A stretch of DNA of 35,505 nt from Succinivibrionaceae bacterium UBA3769 (GTDB taxonomy: Bacteria; Pseudomonadota; Gammaproteobacteria; Enterobacterales; Succinivibrionaceae). The translations under genes were made by a program, and so were the position numbers. The DNA lies in assembly GCA_002372325.1 (NCBI GenBank), contig DFFT01000068.1:1-35505 (forward strand). Reading direction: 5' to 3'. The first letter of the stretch is position 1. Every line of letters begins with the position of its first letter. Below are positions 8,299-15,324 of this stretch, in pieces. Under the pieces are notes generated by a model that saw only the letters and a program-made list of their open reading frames with translations, was not told the origin of the DNA and made no database searches.

Positions 8299-9447
8299 AT
8301 GCTTAACAAAAGGAACGTTACCGTTTCACTGATGCTGTCCGGCATGATGATCATGGTCAGCGCTCTTCCCGGCTGCCGTTCCAGCTATGTTAATAATGAC
8401 ATCCGCCAGGCCAACAACAAATTCAGCTATCTGGATTCAGTGCCGGTGGAACGGAAGATGGTTCAGCCCGAAGGCACCACTCCCATTGACTATTCCAAAC
8501 AGTTCGACCTCCCGGAAATGGAGTTTGACGATGTGCGTTCCGCTCTGGTAGGCAAGGCGGTGGACGTTCGTCCGCCCCAGAAACTGATACCACTGAACAG
8601 CAATGTGTCCGTGGGACAGGACGGCGATATCGCCTATGTCTGGTTCTACCCCGATGAGAACGGCCAGGAAATCACCCCCAACGACCTTCTGGTTACCCTG
8701 TTCCGGATGTTCCGCAGATCCGCCATTAACGTGGAATCGATAGATGCCATGAACAGCTTTATTCAGACTGACTGGTACGATGCCACGGAATTTGCCACTC
8801 CCTACAACCCCGATGCCATGGAAAAGGGCTTTCTTATCTACCGGCAGCGTTATGCCTTCGGTCTCAGAAAGAACACCGAGGGAGCTCCCGGAGTGTCCAT
8901 TCAGCTTACTGACAATATTATCGAGCAAACTGACGGTACCGAACTCAAGGCCGGTCTGAACCGCTTCGAGCCCTCCCGTTTTACCGCCCTGATGGCTAAC
9001 CGGCTGATGTGGTCCTACAACCTGGATATGAAAAAGAAGCACAGCCCCTCCGAAAACGCCTACGTGGCCATCTCTCTTGGCCGGGACAATAATGATCTCC
9101 CCTGCTGGCTGGTGGATGCCGGATTTGATGATACCTACAAGGCTCTGGTAGATCTCTTCACGGCCTATGAAATCAAAATCAAGGAATACTCCTCCACCGC
9201 CGGAGAAATCACCGTTAAATACAGCGAGCCGGAACCGGAATTCTGGGAATCTCAGGGAGTGGAGCCCTGGGGCCTGGAGGACGGCAAATACACCTTCAAG
9301 CTGGGCGTGTTCCAAGGCAAAACCTCCGTCACCATGTATGACGAGAACAACAAGCCGGTAAACACCGCCGTTACCGCAAGAATGTACAGCGGCTTTGCAT
9401 CCTCTCTTAACGTGCAGTTTTATTTGAACCGCACTGCAGGAAAGTGA
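8299..9447 (+). CDS. bamC: Outer-membrane protein assembly factor BamC
   Basis: BamC is a lipoprotein accessory subunit of the BAM complex, which inserts beta-barrel proteins into the outer membrane. The 382-residue protein has a lipoprotein signal peptide with an LPGC box (lipidated Cys26). A conserved N-terminal segment contains VGKAVDVRPP, which matches the unstructured BamC N-terminal arm (E. coli VGKALDIRPP). Two helix-grip domains follow: FIQTDW...YRQRYAFGL near the centre, and LPCWLVDAGFDDTYKALVDLF...EITVKYSEP at about 255-320. It is directly upstream of purC, as in E. coli, but no dapA precedes it. About 38 residues longer than the E. coli protein. Confidence 0.9.
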   Translation: MLNKRNVTVSLMLSGMMIMVSALPGCRSSYVNNDIRQANNKFSYLDSVPVERKMVQPEGTTPIDYSKQFDLPEMEFDDVRSALVGKAVDVRPPQKLIPLNSNVSVGQDGDIAYVWFYPDENGQEITPNDLLVTLFRMFRRSAINVESIDAMNSFIQTDWYDATEFATPYNPDAMEKGFLIYRQRYAFGLRKNTEGAPGVSIQLTDNIIEQTDGTELKAGLNRFEPSRFTALMANRLMWSYNLDMKKKHSPSENAYVAISLGRDNNDLPCWLVDAGFDDTYKALVDLFTAYEIKIKEYSSTAGEITVKYSEPEPEFWESQGVEPWGLEDGKYTFKLGVFQGKTSVTMYDENNKPVNTAVTARMYSGFASSLNVQFYLNRTAGK

Positions 9448-9468
9448 TACCGCTCACTTAATTTGTGG

Positions 9469-9474
9469 TAAAAT
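9469..9474 (+). promoter_or_regulatory. Possible extended -10 for purC
   Basis: TGGTAAAAT contains an extended -10 (TG, one base, then TAAAAT) in the 78-bp gap between bamC and purC, 52 bp before the purC ATG. It would allow purC expression apart from bamC. No PurR-like palindrome (ACGCAAACG...) is visible here. Confidence 0.35.
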
Positions 9475-9525
9475 GCACCGCATTGGCAGATGCCTGTTTT
9501 CGAAAAAATTTCGGGAGTTTTTCAA

Positions 9526-10242
9526 ATGGTTGAGAAAAAAGAAGAGCTTTATCGCGGTAAGGCAAAAACTGTATATGCTACTAACGATCCGAAGCGTTTA
9601 ATCATCACCTTCAGAGATGACACCTCAGCGTTCGATGGCCTTAAGATCGAGCAGCTCGCCCGTAAAGGCAAGACCAACAACAAATTCAATTACTTCATCA
9701 TGAAGAAGCTGGAAGAAGCCGGCGTTCCCACTCAGATTGAAGAACTGCTCAACGATAATGAAATTCTGGTAAAGAAGCTCGAAATGGTTCCTGTTGAGTG
9801 CGTAGTTCGCAACGTTACCGCCGGTTCCATCTGCAAGCGTCTGGGCGTGCAGCAGGGCATTGAACTCAAGGTTCCGACCTTTGAATTCTTCCTGAAGAAC
9901 GATGCTCTCCATGATCCCATGGTTAACGATTCCCATATCATTTCCTTCGGCTGGGGCACTCAGGAACAGATCGATGAGATGAAGGCTCTCAGCCTTAAGA
10001 TCAATGATGTACTGAAGAAGCTTTTTGACGATGCCGGTCTCATTCTGGTTGACTACAAGCTGGAATTCGGTCTCTATGACGGCAAATTGGTACTGGGCGA
10101 TGAATTCTCTCCGGATGGCTGCCGTCTTTGGGACAAGACCACCAGAGAATCCCTGGATAAGGATCGCTTCCGCAAGGATCTCGGCGGCGTTATCGAGGCT
10201 TATGAGGAAGTTGCCCGCCGTATCGGCTGCCCTCTTGATTAA
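9526..10242 (+). CDS. purC: Phosphoribosylaminoimidazole-succinocarboxamide synthase
   Basis: SAICAR synthetase joins aspartate to CAIR using ATP, in de novo purine synthesis. The 238-residue protein is collinear with E. coli PurC (237 aa). It has ELYRGKAKTVYAT near the N-terminus, NNKFNYFIM, KKLEMVPVECVVRNVTAGS, the DPMVNDSHI substrate loop, and the ATP-site block DDAGLILVDYKLEFGLYDG followed by LGDEFSPDGCRLWD. The frame extends upstream to 9490, but the ATG at 9526 has a GGGAG ribosome-binding site and gives the family start. It is followed by a terminator hairpin. Confidence 0.97.
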   Translation: MVEKKEELYRGKAKTVYATNDPKRLIITFRDDTSAFDGLKIEQLARKGKTNNKFNYFIMKKLEEAGVPTQIEELLNDNEILVKKLEMVPVECVVRNVTAGSICKRLGVQQGIELKVPTFEFFLKNDALHDPMVNDSHIISFGWGTQEQIDEMKALSLKINDVLKKLFDDAGLILVDYKLEFGLYDGKLVLGDEFSPDGCRLWDKTTRESLDKDRFRKDLGGVIEAYEEVARRIGCPLD

Positions 10243-10262
10243 TTGCGGATCCGTGGTATAAT
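10235..10262 (+). promoter_or_regulatory. Strong sigma-70 promoter at the end of purC, probably for tRNA-Thr
   Basis: TTGATT (10235-10240) is 16 bp from a perfect TATAAT (10257-10262) preceded by TGG, as in an extended -10. The -35 lies inside the last codons of purC. The next gene is tRNA-Thr at 10325, but the purC terminator hairpin lies between promoter and tRNA. Confidence 0.6.
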
Positions 10263-10275
10263 CCACCACCGTACA

Positions 10276-10305
10276 GGAACCGCCTGACAAGGGCGGTTTC
10301 CTTTT
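10276..10305 (+). terminator. Terminator after purC
   Basis: GGAACCGCC pairs with GGCGGTTTCC (one bulged T) around a 7-base loop, followed by TTTTC. It is placed to end purC transcription, but it also lies downstream of the TATAAT promoter. Confidence 0.6.
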
Positions 10306-10324
10306 CAAAACATCCTTTCAGAAG

Positions 10325-10400
10325 GCCACTTTAGCTCAGTCGGTAGAGCAGCTGTTTCGTAAACAGTTGGTCGCAGGTTCGATTCCTGTAAGTGGCACCA
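10325..10400 (+). tRNA. tRNA-Thr (anticodon CGT)
   Basis: A full 76-base cloverleaf. The acceptor stem GCCACTT pairs with AAGTGGC. The D arm is GCTC...GAGC. The anticodon stem GCTGT/ACAGT has a TTCGTAA loop giving anticodon CGT, which reads ACG. The T arm is GCAGG-TTCGATT-CCTGT, and CCA is encoded at the 3' end. It resembles E. coli thrW. Accessory DNA with an integrase remnant begins directly downstream, so this gene was probably an integration site. Confidence 0.95.
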
Positions 10401-10619
10401 TCGCTTTTTTCAATACCTCCAAAACCTTGACATTAAGCCGTTTCACATCCAAAATTACATTCAAAAATGTGTTCGACCTTCCCTTTTTCCCATCAGTTTT
10501 GGAAAACGTGCGCGGCCACTGGATGCAGTACCGGATTTGTGATTAACAAGTGAAATTGCTTAACATAAGCCAGCAGATCTAAAAGAAAACCGAAGAATTC
10601 GTATCTCTTTAAGAACTGA
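10401..10619. other. Non-coding stretch after tRNA-Thr
   Basis: No open reading frame that I trust lies here. Base composition begins to shift towards AT. No repeat of the tRNA 3' end (a candidate second attachment site) is visible in the next 2.7 kb. The sequence leads into the recombinase remnant. Confidence 0.4.
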
Positions 10620-10890
10620 CAGCTGCTTGCCAAGCGTATGAGCCATGATACTGTAAAAACAACACTTAAGCGGCACGGCTTCAAGAGCTTCATTCAGACG
10701 CTCACGGATTACGGGCAATCGTGCCCCAGGATGGAGAACGTGAAGTTTGAGGTGGCCAGATGCGTCGCAAGCCGAAAGACAGAAAGCAAGCAGCACTATG
10801 AATGCTTATCAGCATAGGACTGACTATCTGAAAAAAGGAAGGCCGTAATGGCAAAGATGGAGCAGCTTCATAACGGAGACCGCTTAGGGG
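10620..10890 (+). pseudogene. Decayed tyrosine recombinase (integrase) C-terminal fragment
   Basis: Read forward, the frame at 10620-10814 gives QLLAKRMSHDTVKTTLKRHG, which resembles the MSxxTxxxALRRxG(Y/F) segment of P4-type phage integrases, and later RKTESKQHYE. A +1 shift at about 10813 continues as HRTDYLKKGRP-stop-WQRWSSFIT, matching the (Y)xRxDLxEKRRxLMxxWxxF C-terminus of the same family. Stops before 10620, the frameshift and the in-frame TAA at 10846 show it is broken. Its place 220 bp after a tRNA gene fits an integrase that once inserted an island there. The family call rests on motif memory, not on a search. Confidence 0.55.
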
Positions 10891-11186
10891 ATAGGTATAG
10901 CGTAACCGCAGTGTTATTTGCAACCCTTCGCAAAACAGTTCTGTCAAAATCGATTTGCCGCAAAAAAGTTCACATCTGTCATGCTTGTGAAGGTTTGAGG
11001 GCATAAAAACTGGGTTTCGTCCCAATCTGACTGCAATCACCAAACAGCTAAATATGGTTAATAATGAGATAAAGATCAAAACAAATACCAACAAATAACA
11101 ATCATTGCTTATATATCAAACCTGATTTTGCAAAAATGATACATTAATGTAAAGTGAATATTTAATAGAACTTAAGGCGGTTTATT
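10891..11186. other. AT-rich non-coding stretch before the two-gene cassette
   Basis: This stretch becomes strongly AT-rich from about 11040. I see no supported gene in it. It presumably contains the promoter for the cassette; no convincing -35/-10 pair stood out. The ribosome-binding site AAGGCGG lies at 11174-11180. Confidence 0.4.
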
Positions 11187-11696
11187 GTGATCTCTTCTCA
11201 TCATATGGAAGACATTCATATTAGTTATATTTCAGCGCTTTGCGCATCAGCAGGAATATCGTATGACACTCAACGTCATGATGACGATAGTACTGATGGT
11301 ATTATCAAAAAAAGAATTGACAAACAAGGAGCTTTAGTTGATGTATTTCTCCGTATACAATTGAAAAGTACATCCTCAAGTTCGTTATATAAAGATCAAG
11401 GCGATGTAATTAAGTACATATTAAAAGTTAAAAATTATAACGATTTGTGCAGAAAAGCCACAATACCTGTTATTCTGGGATTACTAATTTTACCGGAGAA
11501 TGCAGATCAGTGGGTTCAATGCAATTTGGAAGAGTTATTGATTAAGGGAAGAATGTATTGGGCTGATTTTTCTGCATCACCAGAATCTGATAATGCAAGC
11601 ACTGTGACTGTTGAAATTCCTAAAACAAATATTGTCAATAAAGAATTCTTATTAGAAGCTTTATCAAAAATTGCAAGAGATGAATGGCCGTCATGA
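11187..11696 (+). CDS. DUF4365-type PD-(D/E)XK-like protein
   Basis: A 169-residue protein that fits the DUF4365 pattern. It has an N-terminal helix (HISYISALCASAGISYDTQRHDDDSTDG), then VDVFLRIQLKSTSSS, then KNYNDLC...IPVILGLLILP and a final helix. DUF4365 belongs to the PD-(D/E)XK nuclease-fold group; the acidic DDDSTDG and the QLKS lysine are the candidate catalytic positions. The GTG at 11187 is preferred because AAGGCGG lies six bases upstream; ATG 11205 is the alternative. Codon use is visibly AT-rich (many ATA, TTA and AAT codons), unlike both flanks. Its stop overlaps the next start (ATGA at 11693-11696), so the two are translationally coupled. Confidence 0.7.
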   Translation: MISSHHMEDIHISYISALCASAGISYDTQRHDDDSTDGIIKKRIDKQGALVDVFLRIQLKSTSSSSLYKDQGDVIKYILKVKNYNDLCRKATIPVILGLLILPENADQWVQCNLEELLIKGRMYWADFSASPESDNASTVTVEIPKTNIVNKEFLLEALSKIARDEWPS

Positions 11697-12844
11697 TATA
11701 CTCAATAAACTTAAAAGATTTAACCGAGAAGATTAATCCCCTTGCTTTTGCGAAATATTTAACAAGTACCGGCTGGATTCATTTCCCTACAAAAAAAGAC
11801 TATATTAAAATATTTCAATTTAAATTGACTGACAATGACTTTTATCAAGTAATCATACCAATGGATAAAACATTATCAGATTATAAAAGTGCTATGTATG
11901 ATGCAATAGTTACAGTAGCAGACGTTGAAAAACAATCAATTGAGCAGCTGATGCTTTATTTGTTAAACCCCAGCACGGACATACTTAAAATAAAATTAGA
12001 TAAAAATAATATAGAGACAGGCAGTATTACCATCGATGATGGAATTCGGATTTATGAAAATGCGAAAAAACTATTGGTAGCAACTGCTCAAGATATTATA
12101 AACCCTAGACGTTACCATCAAGGGCGTATTGATGATGCAGTTTCAAAATTTATTGATAACTGCAGGTTTGGACAAACAGAAATAGGCAGTTACATTATAT
12201 CTATAGTATGTCCTTTTGCTAACATTGATGAAAAGAAATCATTTAGACAGTTAAACATTTTTTCTGATGAAGAAGAATGCGCTTACTCATTAACAAGGCT
12301 GGTAACAAATAGATTAATGACAAACATAGCATCAATTAGAACATTCATTGACAGTGGGGATTATGCTAAATTAACATCACAAACAGGAAACTCAATCATA
12401 AGCGCAAATTTTTATGAGGCATTAGTGGGTTTGAATTTAAATTCTGAAGGAACAAATCTTGAGTTTGTTGCTCAATGGGCCCCTTCTGTCAAAATGAATC
12501 GAACTTCTCATAGTAAAATAGCGCTGTCATATGATTATTACCAGCCAATATCAAACACTATTAATAAACTAAAAGAAACTGCTAAACAAGCAGTAAAGAT
12601 AGTGGGACGAATAAAAAAGTTAGAATCCTCCCCTGATTTGGAAACAAGAACATCTGGGAAAATTACAGTGGTATATCTGGATGACAATGGCAATAAGAAA
12701 ACGACAGCCATAATCCTGTCAAAAGATGACTACCAAAATGCTATCAGGGCTCATTCCGATGGAAATCACGTTGAAATTACAGGGGAGTTTTCAGGTCAGA
12801 AGAACAACATACTTACCTGTGAATCGTTTTCTATAATTGAATGA
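11693..12844 (+). CDS. Unrecognised partner of the DUF4365-type protein
   Basis: I do not recognise this 383-residue protein. The N-terminal part (about 1-95) has INPLAFAKYLTSTGWIHF, then VIIPMDKTLSDYKSAMYDAIVTVADVEKQS, a pattern suggesting a small alpha/beta domain. The middle is helical and contains IINPRRYHQGRIDDAVSKFIDNC. The last 65 residues (SGKITVVYLDDNGNK...VEITGEF) look like a beta-rich, OB-like unit. There is no signal peptide or membrane segment. The start at 11693 forms an ATGA overlap with the upstream stop; an in-frame ATG at 11684 is possible. The AT-rich composition matches its partner. Together they look like a two-gene conflict or defence cassette, but that is inference from context. 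Confidence 0.7.
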   Translation: MIYSINLKDLTEKINPLAFAKYLTSTGWIHFPTKKDYIKIFQFKLTDNDFYQVIIPMDKTLSDYKSAMYDAIVTVADVEKQSIEQLMLYLLNPSTDILKIKLDKNNIETGSITIDDGIRIYENAKKLLVATAQDIINPRRYHQGRIDDAVSKFIDNCRFGQTEIGSYIISIVCPFANIDEKKSFRQLNIFSDEEECAYSLTRLVTNRLMTNIASIRTFIDSGDYAKLTSQTGNSIISANFYEALVGLNLNSEGTNLEFVAQWAPSVKMNRTSHSKIALSYDYYQPISNTINKLKETAKQAVKIVGRIKKLESSPDLETRTSGKITVVYLDDNGNKKTTAIILSKDDYQNAIRAHSDGNHVEITGEFSGQKNNILTCESFSIIE

Positions 12845-13096
12845 TTAGAGCATGACATCTGATCACTTGGAGCAGCTGGTCAGGATTTCTGACAGGTTAG
12901 CCCGATCTCAAAAACCCGGAAGTCATGGATTTGCGGAAAGCGCTGCTTAAAATTCTGGTTAACCGCTGCAGATTTATCGAATAATGCCTTGCCACCGGAT
13001 CTGATGACGCGTTTTTTTTGGAAATGCGTTCTTCATGATCCGTTAGCAAGGCGCAAAAGTCTCTGCGGCATCAGAATAACCGGAGAGAAAAAACCA
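12845..13096. other. Intergenic stretch between cassette and ter module
   Basis: Two convergent units meet here. No clear terminator was found; a T-run at 13010-13017 lacks a convincing stem. One forward frame (about 12910-12982) reads PDLKNPEVMDLRKALLKIL then VNRCRFIE before a stop. That could be the end of a lost mobile-element gene, but it is too short to assign. Confidence 0.3.
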
Positions 13097-14161
13097 TTAA
13101 CCCAGACCGGTTCCCACTCTGAAGGAACCATAGCCGTAGATGCCGGTATTGTTGCACCAGGGACATGTCAGTTCCGCCTGTCCCTTGGTCTGCAATTCTC
13201 TGCTAATATCCCGGGAGCAGAATATCTTGCCGCAGGAGCACTTGTTCAAAATAAAATTCGTGCCGCAGTAAGGGCAGACACCACCGGTAGATGTTACCTT
13301 GTCAATATCAAAGTCCGCCCCGCTGCCGGACGCTGTCAGAGCGTCATACATTTCTTCGTCGGGAATCTTGTAGGTGCCCAGTTCGCGGTAACCGCTGCCA
13401 TCCTTTTCATAAAGAATGATATATCTCCTTTTAACGGTGCCGCATTTCCCGATTATCACCTTCAGATTGTCGTTCTCAATCCCCTTGCTCAGATCAGCCC
13501 TAGGGCCTTTCCGGAGATCGATCTTATGAAGTCCTTCAATGCTGGTGGCGTCCGGCATCATCTTTTCATCGCTGAGCTCCTGATTATCGCCCACGGCAAC
13601 GCTGTTGGTCTGAATGGAAGCGGACACCCACTTAAAGAATGATTTCACGGTATCGCTGTCCATGTTGTCCAAAAGATAGATCTGCTCGGTAATCTGTCCC
13701 AGAATCGAATAATCAATCTTGGCTCCCAGAGAGAAGGCAATAATGTTTGCCTTGCCGCGATAATCCCGGTTCCATCTGCTAAAGGCCTTTTTATAGGAAT
13801 CAGAGGTGGGGTTGCCATCGGTGAAGAAGAATATTATGGGCTTCCAGTCCCCTTTCTGATCCCGGGTGGACTTTACTACATTCCGGTCAATTTCATCCAT
13901 CAGGCAATCCATGGCCCGGCCGTAGTCAGTGCCGCCTCCCAGAGGCAAAGCCGGAATGGTGAGAGCATATACCTCGGTAAGCTTATGAAGCACCCGGGCC
14001 TGTCCCGCAAAAACCACGGTGGAAATAAAGGCGGTTTCCAGGGCATACGGATCGGTGCTGAGTTCGCCGGTTATGGTCTTAAGCCCGTTGTCAACCTTTT
14101 GCAGGTGCGGAGCCATGGACTCGGAAACATCAATGACAAAAAATATCGGCAGTCTTCTCAT
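13097..14161 (-). CDS. TerY-like VWA protein with C-terminal zinc-binding domain
   Basis: A 354-residue protein. A VWA domain (about 1-190) has an intact MIDAS metal site: DVSES, GGTDYGRA and FTDGNPT. The conserved SFFKWVSASIQ helix follows. A linker and beta-rich region (about 200-285) contains RRYIILYEKDGSGYRELGTYKIP. A cysteine-rich C-terminus (about 290-340) has CPYCGTNF, KCSCGKIFC and CPWCNNTG, and looks like the TerY-C metal-binding domain. The start has AAGGAG. It is the last gene of the minus-strand Ter module, 48 bp after the degenerate VWA gene. In TerY-P systems such proteins are thought to couple metal or stress sensing to a kinase/phosphatase pair. Confidence 0.85.
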   Translation of the reverse strand: MRRLPIFFVIDVSESMAPHLQKVDNGLKTITGELSTDPYALETAFISTVVFAGQARVLHKLTEVYALTIPALPLGGGTDYGRAMDCLMDEIDRNVVKSTRDQKGDWKPIIFFFTDGNPTSDSYKKAFSRWNRDYRGKANIIAFSLGAKIDYSILGQITEQIYLLDNMDSDTVKSFFKWVSASIQTNSVAVGDNQELSDEKMMPDATSIEGLHKIDLRKGPRADLSKGIENDNLKVIIGKCGTVKRRYIILYEKDGSGYRELGTYKIPDEEMYDALTASGSGADFDIDKVTSTGGVCPYCGTNFILNKCSCGKIFCSRDISRELQTKGQAELTCPWCNNTGIYGYGSFRVGTGLG

Positions 14162-14209
14162 GGCATGATCTCCTTACGGAATGAGAAAAGAAAAAACAAA
14201 AAGGCCCGC

Positions 14210-15301
14210 TTAATCCCAGTCGACAAGAATCTGGGACAGTTCAATGATTCCGCCGTCCCCGATTTCCAGACTCTGCCCCACTTCCAGATTAAGGGTAATG
14301 TTGTCAGAAAAAAATCCATTCTTGATGACATGGACTGATTTGTCATTACGAACAGCATAATAAATGCCTCTGTCATCACCATAGTATCTGCGCTGTCTGT
14401 TTTTTTGTATGCTCAGCTTGACATACCCCGGCGGAAAATCAATCCCGGCAACATACATGCCCCCTTTGATAATTGTTTTAAACCCTCTGGCAGGATCCTT
14501 CCAGGGATCTGCCTGCGGAGCCGGGTTAGGGGACGGCGCAGGATTTGGAGCCGGTCTTGGAACTGGAGCGGGATCAGGTCTGGGATCTGGCCTCGGAGCC
14601 GGAGCGGGTTCCGGTCTGGGAGCCGGGGCAGGATGGCTGTCCTGCCTGTATTGCCCGGGATCGATTTTCCTGACATTGTCTATTTCAGCATCGGGCATCT
14701 CATGCTTGGAGAACAAGTCTCCGCTGTCCGTAACGGCCGCGCTTCCCGCCTGAATAGAAGCCGATATCCATTTGAAAAAGCTTCTTACCTTGCCGCCGTT
14801 GAGATCCTTCATCTCGTATATCTGATCAGAAAACTGTCCCAGCTGATAATAATCAGCCTGATCTGACAGCGAAAATACAATGACGCTGACATTCCGGGCA
14901 TAGTCCCTTTGCCACCTGTCAATGATGCTTTTACGAGATGCCTTTCCTCCGGCGGTAAACAGAAAGACCAGAGGACGCCAGTCCCCCTTCTGCGCTGCCG
15001 TGGACTTTACCACGTCACTTCTTATTTCCCTTATCAGAGCTTCAAAGCCGGCGCTGTAATCAGCCTCGCCGCCGGAATAGGGGATATCAAAGGGTGATAA
15101 GGCATAAACCTCAGTCAGTTTGCTTAACAAAGTCGCCCTTTCTGCAAAGACAATAGCTGAAATGCAGGCGGTCTCCAGAGAATAAGGATCTCCGGAAAGC
15201 TCATCAACTATCAGTCTGAGCCCCTTATCCAAAACTCCGAGATGTTCCTTCATCCTGCCGGAAACATCGATTAGGAAAAAGATCGGAAGTCTTCTCAGCA
15301 T
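14210..15301 (-). CDS. Degenerate VWA protein with Pro-rich linker and beta-rich tail domain
   Basis: A 363-residue paralogue of the other TerY proteins (LRRLPIFFLIDVSG..., ending the VWA domain with SFFKWISASIQ). All three metal-site motifs are altered: DVSGR replaces DxSxS, GGEADYSAG replaces the GGTD loop, and FTAGGKAS replaces FTDGxP(T/S). It probably cannot bind the MIDAS metal. A proline/alanine-rich linker with repeated PAPxPxP units covers about 218-263. The tail domain (about 270-355) has GMYVAGIDFPPGYVKLSIQ...NITLNLEVGQSLEIGDGGIIEL. It resembles small beta domains with a GxDIPAG motif that I associate with Gram-positive cell-surface proteins. It lies 23 bp after the kinase gene. A scaffold role is inference. 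Confidence 0.8.
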   Translation of the reverse strand: MLRRLPIFFLIDVSGRMKEHLGVLDKGLRLIVDELSGDPYSLETACISAIVFAERATLLSKLTEVYALSPFDIPYSGGEADYSAGFEALIREIRSDVVKSTAAQKGDWRPLVFLFTAGGKASRKSIIDRWQRDYARNVSVIVFSLSDQADYYQLGQFSDQIYEMKDLNGGKVRSFFKWISASIQAGSAAVTDSGDLFSKHEMPDAEIDNVRKIDPGQYRQDSHPAPAPRPEPAPAPRPDPRPDPAPVPRPAPNPAPSPNPAPQADPWKDPARGFKTIIKGGMYVAGIDFPPGYVKLSIQKNRQRRYYGDDRGIYYAVRNDKSVHVIKNGFFSDNITLNLEVGQSLEIGDGGIIELSQILVDWD

Positions 15302-15324
15302 ACTGTATTACCGCAGAACAAGCC

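Noticed and set aside
10401..13096. A second attachment site matching the tRNA-Thr 3' end
   Set aside because: By eye, no stretch repeats the last 15-20 bases of the tRNA in this region.
12989..13642. Plus-strand open frame of 217 codons overlapping the zinc-domain VWA gene
   Set aside because: Mostly antisense to conserved VWA/zinc sequence; no ribosome-binding site or motif.
14157..14171. A CRISPR array or other regularly spaced repeats anywhere in the window
   Set aside because: None seen. The only repeated units are the 11-bp tandem repeats at 1958, the 54-aa gene duplication and the edge repeat.
14405..14866. Plus-strand open frames with Gly/Ser/Arg repeats opposite the degenerate VWA gene
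   Set aside because: They are the reverse reading of the proline-rich linker.
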